NCBI RefSeq assembly: GCF_002356295.1
Contig: NZ_AP018042.1
Location: 2,760,361 to 2,824,360 of the forward strand
Direction: 5' to 3'
Length of the DNA stretch: 64,000 nt
DNA from: Labilibaculum antarcticum
GTDB taxonomy: Bacteria; Bacteroidota; Bacteroidia; Bacteroidales; Marinifilaceae
The notes under the pieces are model-generated. The model saw only the letters and a list, made by a program, of their open reading frames with translations, ran no database searches and had not been told where the DNA came from. A program made the translations under genes and the position numbers. Of this stretch, positions 16,386 to 25,383 are shown one piece after another (the first letter of the stretch is position 1; every line of letters begins with the position of its first letter).

Positions 16386-18368
16386 ATGGAGAATCAGATA
16401 CTACAATTTAGAGAAGAACTTGATGAAGCCAAGTTGTATTACCAACCTTCAGATGAGTTCGACAGAACTGTGAAAACCCGGTATGAGAAAATGCGGGCAG
16501 ATATTTTTTCGACTGCAGAAAAAGCGGCCAAGTGGGTCGCTGGTGAAATTGCAAATGAAATTAAGCAAAAACAAAAGCTTGGCGAAAAGTGTGTTTTAGG
16601 ATTGGCTACTGGTGCAACTCCGTTGGGGGTGTATTCCGAATTGATTCGTCTGCATAAGGAGGAAGATTTATCATTCCGAAATGTGATTACTTTTAATTTG
16701 GATGAGTATTATCCCATGTTGAAATTGAGCGCACAAAGCTACAATCATTACATGAACGATGTTCTCTTTAATCATATTGATATTCCTAAAAATCAAATAT
16801 ATGTACCTGATGGTGAGGTGAGCAAGGTTACAATTACCGGATACTGCAAAGAATATGAAAAGCTGATTGATTCTTTTGGGGGATTGGATTTTCAAATACT
16901 TGGAATTGGTCGTACGGGTCATATTGGGTTTAATGAACCTGGTTCACAATTAGATTCAATAACCCGGTTGATTATGCTCGATTCATTGACCAGACGAGAT
17001 GCAGCCAAAGATTTTAATGGATTAGGTAATGTGCCTAAAGCGGCCATAACAATGGGTGTTGGAACCATATTTAAAGCCAGACGGGTTATTTTGATGGCTT
17101 GGGGTGATGGAAAAGCAACCATTGTTAAAAAGGCATTGGAAGAAAGTCAATGCGATGCGGTGCCAGCTAGCTATTTACAACGACATCCCAATGTGAAGTT
17201 CGTTTTGGATGTACCGGCTTCAAGCGAATTGTCCAGAGTGAAGAATCCTTGGTTGGTTGGCAGTGTTGAGTGGGATCGTTATTGGATTCGAAAAGCTGCT
17301 GTTTGGTTGTGTAATAAATTGCAAAAACCAATATTGAAGCTGACCAACCGCGATTATAATGACAATGGCTTAAGCGAATTGCTTGCTTTGTATGGTTCTG
17401 CTTACGAGGTTAATATTAAGGTATTTAATGATTTGCAACATACCATTACTGGTTGGCCGGGCGGTAAGCCTAATGCTGATGATTCTCATCGTCCTGAAAG
17501 GGCAGAGCCTGCCATTAAAAAAGTTTTGGTTTTTAGTCCTCACCCTGATGATGATGTGATTTCCATGGGGGGAACTTTGAAACGATTGGTGGATCAGAAT
17601 CATGAAGTTCATATCGGCTATCAAACATCAGGAAATATTGCAGTTGCTGATGATGAGGCGGTGAGATATCTTTCTTTTGTGAAAAGTTTTTCACGAACTC
17701 ATGATACCAACGAGGGAAATCTTCAATGTGTAATCGACGATATTCAAAAGTTTTTGTTGGAAAATAAAAAACCGGGTGGAATAGATACAGTTGAAGTACG
17801 CAATATGAAAGCCTTAATCAGAAGAGGAGAGGCAAAAGCCGCTTGTCGATTTGTTGGCGTTCGATCAAAGAACCTTCACTTTTTGGACCTCCCTTTTTAT
17901 GAAACGGGTGCTGTTAAGAAAAATCCACTGGGTGAAGAAGATGTTCGGATTCTTGTGAATTTGCTTCGAAAAATACAACCACATCAGATATTTGCTGCAG
18001 GTGATTGGTCCGACCCTCATGGAACGCATCGCGTATGTTGGGAAGGGATTTATCAGGCGCTGAAAATTGTGAAGGATGAGGAATGGATGAAAGATTGCTA
18101 TGTGTGGTTGTATCGTGGTGCATGGCAGGAATGGGACTTGGATGAAATTCAAATGGCGGTGCCTGTTAGCCCTGAGGAATTGCAACACAAACGAAATGCA
18201 ATACTGCGTCATCAATCGCAAATGGAGAGTGCTCCATTTTTGGGGAATGATTCGAGATTATTCTGGCAAAGATCAGAAGAAAGGAATAGGGCTACAGCCG
18301 ATTTATTTAACAAATTAGGCTTGGCGGAATACGAGGCAATTGAAGCTTTTGTCAGGTTTATTGTTTAG
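16386..18368 (+). CDS. nagB: Glucosamine-6-phosphate deaminase fused to PIG-L deacetylase domain
   Basis: A 660-residue protein in two parts. Residues about 30-300 are a NagB-like deaminase (CVLGLATGATPLGVYSEL, TFNLDEYYPM with the catalytic Asp, GIGRTGHIGFNEPGSQL). Residues about 370-640 are a PIG-L/LmbE-type zinc deacetylase (VFSPHPDDDVISMGGTLK, DLPFY, GDWSDPHGTH). The Asp of the canonical NDGH motif is Thr here (RTGH). Long NagB proteins of this build occur across Bacteroidota. The fusion could deacetylate GlcNAc-6-P and then deaminate it to fructose-6-P, replacing NagA; that coupling is inferred. It is the first gene of the long salvage operon. Confidence 0.88.
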   Translation: MENQILQFREELDEAKLYYQPSDEFDRTVKTRYEKMRADIFSTAEKAAKWVAGEIANEIKQKQKLGEKCVLGLATGATPLGVYSELIRLHKEEDLSFRNVITFNLDEYYPMLKLSAQSYNHYMNDVLFNHIDIPKNQIYVPDGEVSKVTITGYCKEYEKLIDSFGGLDFQILGIGRTGHIGFNEPGSQLDSITRLIMLDSLTRRDAAKDFNGLGNVPKAAITMGVGTIFKARRVILMAWGDGKATIVKKALEESQCDAVPASYLQRHPNVKFVLDVPASSELSRVKNPWLVGSVEWDRYWIRKAAVWLCNKLQKPILKLTNRDYNDNGLSELLALYGSAYEVNIKVFNDLQHTITGWPGGKPNADDSHRPERAEPAIKKVLVFSPHPDDDVISMGGTLKRLVDQNHEVHIGYQTSGNIAVADDEAVRYLSFVKSFSRTHDTNEGNLQCVIDDIQKFLLENKKPGGIDTVEVRNMKALIRRGEAKAACRFVGVRSKNLHFLDLPFYETGAVKKNPLGEEDVRILVNLLRKIQPHQIFAAGDWSDPHGTHRVCWEGIYQALKIVKDEEWMKDCYVWLYRGAWQEWDLDEIQMAVPVSPEELQHKRNAILRHQSQMESAPFLGNDSRLFWQRSEERNRATADLFNKLGLAEYEAIEAFVRFIV

Positions 18369-18453
18369 ATTTATCTGGGAATTCCGAATTCAAAAGCTTG
18401 AATTCGGACTTCTCTTTAACTGGTTCATTTTAACTGTAAAAACAATAATTTCC

Positions 18454-21400
18454 ATGTCTGGATTTTTTCTACATATCCGTTTTTTTAGAGCACTTTTTGT
18501 AATCTCTGTATTGTTGTTCTCAAATTTTAATTTGATAGCCGCTAATAAATCAGACAGATTAAAGCGAAAAGCCGACAAGGCAGCACAAATTTTTGTTGAG
18601 CAAGCTTCAAAGGACTTTGTTTACACATTTCGCTACGATAGTTTGCAAATAGATTCAGGGCAAGAAGAAATTACATTGTATATGAATCCGGTGTTTTCAT
18701 ATATCCCGTTTCGTCCGGAATCTGTGCTGAGGTATAAGAAAAATTTTAAGGAAGAATTGGGGCGGAGATTTCGGGATTATTCCATTCGAATGGAAAGTAT
18801 GGGACAGGAAATTAGTGATTTGATTCCTAATTTCTATCGAAATGGAAGTATTGTTTTGGATTCAAATCGTTTGAATAAGAACTCGGAAGTCACCCATCCA
18901 TTGGTACAAAGAATTAATAATGGGAATGACCCAATACAGGGATTAAAAAACAAACACATTGCCCTTTGGCACTCTCATGGCTGGTATTATGAAAATACAC
19001 TGGACAGATGGGAATGGCAACGGGCAAGAGTTTACACAACGGTGGAAGATCTGTGGACCATGGAATTTGTAGTTCCATATATTGCGCCAATGCTCGAAAA
19101 TGCTGGTGCTAATGTATTGTTCCCACGTGAAAGAGATGTGCAGAAAAATGAGGTGATTGTAGATGCCGAATGGTCTTCGGAAGGATCGGAATGTCTTGTA
19201 AATGATTCTGTTTGGGAATTGAATTCTCAATTAGGCTTTGCAAATAAATACCCTTTTTATATTGAAGGCGAAAATCCATTTGATTTGGGAAGGAGTTATC
19301 AGACAGAGGCTAGTGTTACCGAATCTTCGAAAGTGGAATACCTTCCCTGTTTTCCTGAAAAGGGAGAATATGCAGTATCTGTTTCCTATTCGGTTGATGA
19401 TGATAATGTGAATGATGCACACTACACCGTATATCATGCAGGAGGAAAAGCTGAGTTTTTAGTGAATCAGAGCATGGGAGGTAAAACCTGGATTTATTTG
19501 GGAACTTTTCTTTTTGATAAAGGGAAAAATCCCGAGAAGGGAATGGTTGAATTGACTAACCAGAGTAATGAGACTGGAAAGTGGATTTCGGCGGATGCCA
19601 TTCGGTTTGGCGGAGGAATGGGGAATATTGCCCGAGGGAATCCGGAAGAATTGGAGGTGTTGAAGAAGCAAAGAACAGAGTTCGGTTTTAAAATGGACTC
19701 TTGTGTTTGGCAAAAATATACAAGTAATCGACCAAGATATCAGGAGGCCGCACGTTACTATCTTCAGTATGCAGGTATGCCAGATTCATTGGTGTACAGC
19801 ATTAATAAAGATTACGAGGCAGATTATAGCAATCGCGGAAAAGAGGCGGCTAAGTTTCGGAAAAAAGAAATTGGCAAAACGGATTACAAAGATGATTACA
19901 TGAGTCGCGGAGAGTGGGTAGACTATTTGATAGGAGCACCCGCAGGACCAACTAAAAATGTTGATGCAGAGGGTTTGGGTATTCCAATTGATATGGCCTT
20001 GGCATTTCATACCGATGCCGGATTTACACCGAATGATTCTATCATTGGAAGTTTGGCAATTTATTCCACCACCAGAGATGAGGATTATTTTCCAAACGGA
20101 CAGTCGAAATGGGCAAGCCGCGATTTAACGGATATTATTCAGTCGCAGGTTGTGGGAGACATTCGTAAAAAGTATGAGCCAAAATGGACACGAAGAGGAA
20201 TGTGGAACAAGCAATATTCTGAGGCTTATCGTACCAAAGTACCTACCATGCTGTCTGAATTGTTATCGCATCATAATTTTGCCGATATGTATCAGGGAAT
20301 GGATCCGAAGTTTAAATTCGATATCAGCAGAGCCTATTACAAAGGAATTCTAAAATTCTTATCATCGCAGGATGGACGAGATTATGTGGTTCAGCCTTTG
20401 CCTGTTGATCACATTCAAATCAGGGAAACCGAAAAAGGAATTGTTCTTTCATGGAAACCAGTAGCAGATCAATTGGAGCCTACTGCAATGCCTGATTTTT
20501 ATAAAGTGTACACAAGAATTGAAGAGGAAGGATTTGATGAGGGAACGATTGTTACTAATTCGGAATATAATATTGCGAATTGCAAACCGGGTGTGATTTA
20601 CAGTTTTAAAGTAACGGCTTTGAATAAAGGCGGAGAAAGTTTCGATTCAGAAATTCTAGCCTATTGCAAATCTGAAAATGGAAAAAAACCTGTTTTAATT
20701 GTAAATGGATTTGATCGCGTATCGGCTCCTCAGGGTTTTGATGATGGCAAATTGGCCGGTTTTGTAAGTTCGGAAGATGAGGGTGTAGCTTACAAAAGAA
20801 ACATTGCCTATGTGGGTGATCAGTACGATTTCGATCGAAAGTCGAAATGGTTGGATGATGACGCTTCGGGTCATGGAAGCTCATATGCCGATCAGGAAGA
20901 AAGAATAATTCCGGGCAATAGTTTCGATTATCCTTTTGTACACGGACAGGCGGTGCGCGATAATGGTTTTGGATTTGTGTCGATGAGTGATGAGGCTTTC
21001 GAAGAATTGAATTGGAAGGCGCAGGATTATTCTGTGTTGGATTTGATTTTTGGAGAGGAAAAAACGACAAAGAGAATTTACGGCAAAGAGAATAAAGATT
21101 TTACAATCTTCACGCCCCAAATGAGAGAGGCAATCAGAAAATACATTAGCTGCGAAAATGCAAATTTGATAGTGACGGGAGCTTATGTGGGTACAGATTT
21201 GGAATTGTGTGGCGATACTTTGGCAAAATCTTTTGCCGAGGATGAATTGCATTATCAGTTCAGAACCAATCATGCAAGCAAATTGGGGAGGGTATCGCAT
21301 ACAAACGATGTGAGAAATAATTTTACAGGAGAATATCAATTTGAAACAGGATATTCACCTGATATATATAAGGTAGAAGCACCCGACGCGATTGAACCTA

Positions 21401-21573
21401 AAGGGGAAGACGCGAAAGTTCTTCTTCGTTATTCAGGAAATAATAAAAGTGCCGGTGTATTGTATGATGGAAACTATCAATCTGTAATTTTAGGATTCCC
21501 ATTTGAAACACTGGAAACGAAAGAGCATCGAAATGAATTGATGAAACAGATGCTCCAATTTTTTAATCAGTAA
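18454..21573 (+). CDS. Exported Ami_3-type N-acetylmuramoyl-L-alanine amidase with golvesin/xanthan-lyase-like and Fn3 domains
   Basis: The ATG at 18454 gives 1039 residues and a proper signal peptide (ALFVISVLLFSNFNLIAANK); an in-frame start at 18340 would overlap nagB. The order is: signal; amidase part 1 with HIALWHSHGWYYE (zinc His); an inserted beta domain with WIYLGTFLFDKGKNP and VELTNQS, typical of the golvesin/xanthan-lyase C-terminal domain; amidase part 2 with ALAFHTDAGFT (second His) and PTMLSELLSHHNF (catalytic Glu); an Fn3 module around 650-740; and an unassigned C-terminal domain. It would cut the MurNAc-L-Ala bond in the periplasm or outside the cell. Some annotations name this family xanthan lyase, which fits less well here. 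Confidence 0.78.
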   Translation: MSGFFLHIRFFRALFVISVLLFSNFNLIAANKSDRLKRKADKAAQIFVEQASKDFVYTFRYDSLQIDSGQEEITLYMNPVFSYIPFRPESVLRYKKNFKEELGRRFRDYSIRMESMGQEISDLIPNFYRNGSIVLDSNRLNKNSEVTHPLVQRINNGNDPIQGLKNKHIALWHSHGWYYENTLDRWEWQRARVYTTVEDLWTMEFVVPYIAPMLENAGANVLFPRERDVQKNEVIVDAEWSSEGSECLVNDSVWELNSQLGFANKYPFYIEGENPFDLGRSYQTEASVTESSKVEYLPCFPEKGEYAVSVSYSVDDDNVNDAHYTVYHAGGKAEFLVNQSMGGKTWIYLGTFLFDKGKNPEKGMVELTNQSNETGKWISADAIRFGGGMGNIARGNPEELEVLKKQRTEFGFKMDSCVWQKYTSNRPRYQEAARYYLQYAGMPDSLVYSINKDYEADYSNRGKEAAKFRKKEIGKTDYKDDYMSRGEWVDYLIGAPAGPTKNVDAEGLGIPIDMALAFHTDAGFTPNDSIIGSLAIYSTTRDEDYFPNGQSKWASRDLTDIIQSQVVGDIRKKYEPKWTRRGMWNKQYSEAYRTKVPTMLSELLSHHNFADMYQGMDPKFKFDISRAYYKGILKFLSSQDGRDYVVQPLPVDHIQIRETEKGIVLSWKPVADQLEPTAMPDFYKVYTRIEEEGFDEGTIVTNSEYNIANCKPGVIYSFKVTALNKGGESFDSEILAYCKSENGKKPVLIVNGFDRVSAPQGFDDGKLAGFVSSEDEGVAYKRNIAYVGDQYDFDRKSKWLDDDASGHGSSYADQEERIIPGNSFDYPFVHGQAVRDNGFGFVSMSDEAFEELNWKAQDYSVLDLIFGEEKTTKRIYGKENKDFTIFTPQMREAIRKYISCENANLIVTGAYVGTDLELCGDTLAKSFAEDELHYQFRTNHASKLGRVSHTNDVRNNFTGEYQFETGYSPDIYKVEAPDAIEPKGEDAKVLLRYSGNNKSAGVLYDGNYQSVILGFPFETLETKEHRNELMKQMLQFFNQ

Positions 21574-21601
21574 GAAAAATAATAAAAATACAATAATTAC
21601 T

Positions 21602-23062
21602 ATGAACGAAAAGGTGACATGTTTTATTCCTTTTGGAACAAAGGAAGAGACCGAAATAACAATTAATGAGCTGATAAAATCAGATTTGGTAGCTGCGATT
21701 TATGTGGTAGGTGGCGATGAAGAATTAGAGGCTGAAGGTATTAATGTTTTAACATTGGAATCACTAACGCACGGAAAAACGATTCATGCAATTGCTGAGA
21801 AAACAGATTCTGAATATGTTTTTATCTACACAAAAACAAGTGCCTTAACTTTGGGACAATTGGCTTTGGATCGGTTTCTGAAGGTAGCCAAGGATACGAA
21901 TAGTGGTTTGGTGTATTCAAATTATCGTGCGATAAAAGATGGCGTGGTTGAAAATTGCCCGGTAATCGATTATCAGGAAGGAAGTTTGAGGGATGATTTT
22001 AATTTTGGATCGGTTCTTTTTTATGATGCCAAAGTGTTAAAAGAAGCCGTGAAGGATGTCGATACTTCTTTTCGTCATGCAGGATTGTATGAATTGCGTT
22101 TGGCAGTATCTGCCCGTTCTGAATTCATGAGAATTCCGGAAGTATTGTACACCGAAGAAGAATTGGATACAAGAAAATCTGGAGATAAAATTTTCGATTA
22201 CGTTGATCCTAAGAATCGCGCAGTACAAATTGAAATGGAGATTGCCTGCACCGAACATTTGAAGAGAATTGGAGCTTTTTTAGCACCAAATTTTGACAAT
22301 GTTGCATTTGATGAGGGTGATTTTAAAGTGGAAGCTTCTGTCATAATTCCGGTTCGTGATCGTGTAAAAACTATCGAGGATGCAATTAAATCTGTCTTGG
22401 CTCAAAAAGCAGATGTTGATTTCAATTTAATTATCGTGGATAATTACTCTACGGATGGAACGACTGAAATTATTCAGAAATATGCAGCTATAGACAATCG
22501 TATCATTCACATTATTCCGGAACGAAAAGATTTGGGAATTGGTGGCTGTTGGAATGAGGCGGTAGCTCATGAGTCTTGCGGTAAATTTGCCATTCAGTTG
22601 GATAGCGATGACTTGTATGCCGGTGAAAGCACTGTGCAGAAAGTAGTTGATGCATTTTACAGTCAGAACTGTGCTATGGTTGTGGGAACTTATCAGATGG
22701 TGAACTTCGCATTGGAAGAAATTCCTCCTGGAATCATCGATCACAAAGAGTGGACACCGGAAAACGGAAGAAATAATGCGCTTCGTATTAATGGATTGGG
22801 AGCTCCTCGTGCATTCTATACTCCGGTATTGCGCAAGAATCCGATTCCTAATGTAAATTACGGTGAAGATTACGCTTTGGGATTAGCCATTTCGCGTAAT
22901 TACCAGATTGGCAGAATTTACGATTCAATTTATATGTGTCGTCGTTGGGATGATAATTCTGATGCTTCTTTGGATATTGAAAAGATGAATACGCACAATA
23001 CCTACAAAGATCGTATTCGTACCATCGAATTGAAAGCTAGAAAATTGTTGTGCAAAAAGTAG
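21602..23062 (+). CDS. Tandem GT2-like glycosyltransferase
   Basis: The 486 residues contain a clear GT-A domain in the second half: VEASVIIPVRDRVKTIEDAI at about 241, IIVDNYSTDGTTEI, and the DXD-type motif IQLDSDDLYA. The first half (about 1-230) has the same fold order (TCFIPFGTKEETEITINELI, SGLVYSNYRAIKDG, FNFGSVLFYDAKVL) but no DXD, so it looks like a degenerate second GT domain. There are no membrane segments. It sits in the salvage operon, 28 bp after the amidase. Its acceptor is unknown; it is unexpected among degradative genes. Confidence 0.78.
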   Translation: MNEKVTCFIPFGTKEETEITINELIKSDLVAAIYVVGGDEELEAEGINVLTLESLTHGKTIHAIAEKTDSEYVFIYTKTSALTLGQLALDRFLKVAKDTNSGLVYSNYRAIKDGVVENCPVIDYQEGSLRDDFNFGSVLFYDAKVLKEAVKDVDTSFRHAGLYELRLAVSARSEFMRIPEVLYTEEELDTRKSGDKIFDYVDPKNRAVQIEMEIACTEHLKRIGAFLAPNFDNVAFDEGDFKVEASVIIPVRDRVKTIEDAIKSVLAQKADVDFNLIIVDNYSTDGTTEIIQKYAAIDNRIIHIIPERKDLGIGGCWNEAVAHESCGKFAIQLDSDDLYAGESTVQKVVDAFYSQNCAMVVGTYQMVNFALEEIPPGIIDHKEWTPENGRNNALRINGLGAPRAFYTPVLRKNPIPNVNYGEDYALGLAISRNYQIGRIYDSIYMCRRWDDNSDASLDIEKMNTHNTYKDRIRTIELKARKLLCKK

Positions 23063-23082
23063 ATTAAAGCACATGATTTAGA

Positions 23083-23141
23083 CTCTGTGATCTCCGTGGT
23101 AAAAAATAGTTTAACCACCGGGAGCACAGAGATTCACAGAG
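23083..23141. repeat. Inverted CACAGAG-type repeat pair
   Basis: CTCTGTGATCTCCGTGGT at 23083-23100 and ACCACCGGGAGCACAGAG at 23114-23131 (then ATTCACAGAG) are near-complementary and form a hairpin. Same family as 3092-3251. Confidence 0.7.
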
Positions 23142-23196
23142 AAAAAAAAGGAATACAAGCGTTATTTTTGTGAGAAAATTGATGAAAAATAATCAT

Positions 23197-24075
23197 ATGA
23201 AGCAAGTTTTTCAAATTTTAGTGGTGTTGCTGATTTCGTTAAGCTCTTGCCAGGGAAAGAAATCCCAACAAGAGGTGAAGGAATCTGTTCAACTTTTAGA
23301 TTCTACAGATCAGGCAATCTTTAATTCCATTCGGGAAATTGCAGGATCGATGTCCATCGATTCATTGTCATTGGACGATCGGGTAGTTGAAGTGGCAAAA
23401 ATGTTTATGCAAACAGCCTATGTTGGTGGCACTTTGGATGGGAATGAGAAAGAACAGCTGGTTGTTAATTTTCGGGAGTTGGATTGTACTACTTATTTGG
23501 AGAATGTAGTCGCTTTATCAAAAGCACTATCCAACGATTCGCTTACGACTGATGATTTTTTGAATGAACTTGAAAATCTGCGGTACCGAAATGGCAAATT
23601 GACTGATTATTCTTCGCGATTGCATTATTTTTCCGATTGGATTTATGAAAATGAAAAGAAGGGAATTGTAAAAAATATGACAGCCGAAATTGGTGGCGAA
23701 AAGTACAACAAAGCAATCAATTTTATGAGTACGCATGTCGATTCCTATCCTGCTTTAAAAGCGGATACTTCATTGGTAAAAGAGATCCGGAATACCGAAA
23801 ATGAAATCAATAAAAGAGAATTGTTCTATATCCCGGAAACAAAAATCCAACAGCTTGAGGATCAAATTCAAAATGGGGATTTAATAGCCATTACTACCAA
23901 AATAGAAGGATTGGACATATCTCATGTTGGTATTGCAATTCATGTGAACGACAGATTGCACTTGATGAATGCTTCAAGCAAGGCTAAAAAAGTGATGATT
24001 TCAGATATTCCTTTGGCTGATATGCTTTTGAATAACAAATTTCAATCAGGCATCATGGTTGCCCGATTAAAATAA
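23197..24075 (+). CDS. DUF1460 lipoprotein, N-acetylmuramoyl-L-alanine amidase-like (NlpC/P60 fold)
   Basis: The ATG at 23197 yields 292 residues beginning MKQVFQILVVLLISLSSCQG, a lipoprotein signal with lipobox SSC; GTG 23170 and ATG 23182 are longer alternatives. The DUF1460 fold places the nucleophile in FRELDCTTYLENVV and the catalytic His in LDISHVGIAIHVND. Structures of this family show a papain-like cell-wall amidase. As a lipoprotein it should act on periplasmic muropeptides, consistent with its position in the salvage operon. Confidence 0.85.
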   Translation: MKQVFQILVVLLISLSSCQGKKSQQEVKESVQLLDSTDQAIFNSIREIAGSMSIDSLSLDDRVVEVAKMFMQTAYVGGTLDGNEKEQLVVNFRELDCTTYLENVVALSKALSNDSLTTDDFLNELENLRYRNGKLTDYSSRLHYFSDWIYENEKKGIVKNMTAEIGGEKYNKAINFMSTHVDSYPALKADTSLVKEIRNTENEINKRELFYIPETKIQQLEDQIQNGDLIAITTKIEGLDISHVGIAIHVNDRLHLMNASSKAKKVMISDIPLADMLLNNKFQSGIMVARLK

Positions 24076-24076
24076 C

Positions 24077-24100
24077 CTGACAGAGTCGAAGACCTGTCAG
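24077..24100. repeat. Short hairpin CTGACAG/CTGTCAG
   Basis: A 7-bp inverted repeat with a loop containing AGTCGAAGAC, directly behind the DUF1460 stop. It resembles interspersed REP-like hairpins; there is no T run, so it is a weak terminator candidate. Confidence 0.45.
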
Positions 24101-24160
24101 CGTTAGTATTGGTAGAATTAGAAAAGGAGTAAAGATTTTTTTGTTTGATATTGGAAAAGA

Positions 24161-25159
24161 ATGAATGTAAACAGCATAAATAAATTAGAGAATTTATTGG
24201 AGGAGAAATCTTCCACACAGATATTAGGTGATTTTCTGAACGATCAGCTTAAAAATTGGCCTTTGGCAACAGGAAATTACAAGGGATTGGAAAAAGTGGA
24301 AGAGAAAGAATTTCAATTCGGTAATTTCAAGATCAAAGTTCAGTTTAATCCTGAAAGAATCAGATCATCTGCAGCGAAAGTAGATCAAAAGAGCATCGAA
24401 AATCGGGCTTGCTTTTTGTGTCTCGATAAACTTCCTAAAGAACAAGGTGGTATCGCTCAAGGCAATGATTTTGTGATTTTGGTAAATCCGTTTCCAATCA
24501 TTCCACAACATTTTACCATTCCAAAAATCGATCATGTCGATCAGAGCTTTGTGGAGAATGTGTCAGGAATGTTGTCTTTGGCTAAAAACATGCAAGGATA
24601 TACTTTATTTTATAACGGACCAAAGTGTGGCGCATCAGCTCCCGATCACATGCATTTTCAGGCAGGCAACAAAGATTTTATGCCTGTAGAAACGGAATAT
24701 GCCGTTTTGAAAAATTTGCAATCGGAACTTTTAAGCAATTCAGATCAATTTGAGATGAGATCTTTCCCAAATTATCTTAGGAAAATGATTTCCATAGAGT
24801 CAGCAAGTGAAAAAGAAATGGAGAAAGCCGTTTCTGTTTTCTATAAGATTTTTGCAAATATGCAGCCCGAGGAAAAGGAACCTATGCTGAATGCCATTTG
24901 CTCTTTTGTAGAGGGAAAGTATATCATGCATTTGTTTCCACGAAAACTGCATCGTCCATCGCAATATTTTGCCGAAGGCGATGATCAATTGCTGATAAGT
25001 CCTGCATCAGTCGATTTTGGAGGTGTGTTTATCACTCCTCGTCGCGAGGATTTTGAGAAAATTACATCCGAGGATATTATTGATATTTTCAAGCAAGTAA
25101 GTGTTGACGATGAGTTTTTTAAGAAACTATGTGCTTCGGTTAAAGATAATGTAATCTGA
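24161..25159 (+). CDS. DUF4922 protein (HIT/GalT-like nucleotidyl transferase fold)
   Basis: A 332-residue cytoplasmic protein. Residues 80-100 contain NRACFLCLDKLPKEQGG, a CxxC-type site as in the zinc sites of GalT-like enzymes. Residues about 115-170 hold VNPFPIIPQHFTIPKIDH and GASAPDHMHFQAG, an HxHxQ-like motif of the HIT superfamily that would carry the nucleotidylated His. The family is DUF4922, related to Apa/GDP-galactose phosphorylase-like proteins. In this operon a nucleotide-sugar or sugar-phosphate substrate is plausible but not shown. Confidence 0.72.
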   Translation: MNVNSINKLENLLEEKSSTQILGDFLNDQLKNWPLATGNYKGLEKVEEKEFQFGNFKIKVQFNPERIRSSAAKVDQKSIENRACFLCLDKLPKEQGGIAQGNDFVILVNPFPIIPQHFTIPKIDHVDQSFVENVSGMLSLAKNMQGYTLFYNGPKCGASAPDHMHFQAGNKDFMPVETEYAVLKNLQSELLSNSDQFEMRSFPNYLRKMISIESASEKEMEKAVSVFYKIFANMQPEEKEPMLNAICSFVEGKYIMHLFPRKLHRPSQYFAEGDDQLLISPASVDFGGVFITPRREDFEKITSEDIIDIFKQVSVDDEFFKKLCASVKDNVI

Positions 25160-25173
25160 AACGTTGCTTTTTC

Positions 25174-25341
25174 GAACGGGGAATTGAAATGTAAGGCGAG
25201 GGACTGTTAATGTAACAGAAGGGAGCAGGAATGTAAGCTGAGGGGCTGTTAATGTAGTAGAAGGGAGCACGAATGTAAGTCGAGGGATTGCAAATGTAAT
25301 TCAAGGGAATAGGAAGGTAAGGTGAGGGACTACAATTGTAA
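25174..25341. repeat. Tandem array of eight 21-bp units
   Basis: Exactly eight units of 21 bp (8 x 21 = 168) with the consensus ...GAGGGA..G...AATGTAA. Odd and even units differ: GGCGAGGGACTGTT-type units partly alternate with CAGAAGGGAGCAGG-type units, hinting at a 42-bp higher-order unit. TAA in every unit and stops in the other frames exclude coding. The array separates the DUF4922 gene from the GNAT gene. Confidence 0.88.
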
Positions 25342-25383
25342 ATAGCTCTTTTTCAAATCAAACTCTAAGTAATTAAAAGAAAC

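Noticed and set aside
25174-25341. CRISPR array
   Set aside because: Units are contiguous 21-mers without unique spacers, and no cas genes are near.
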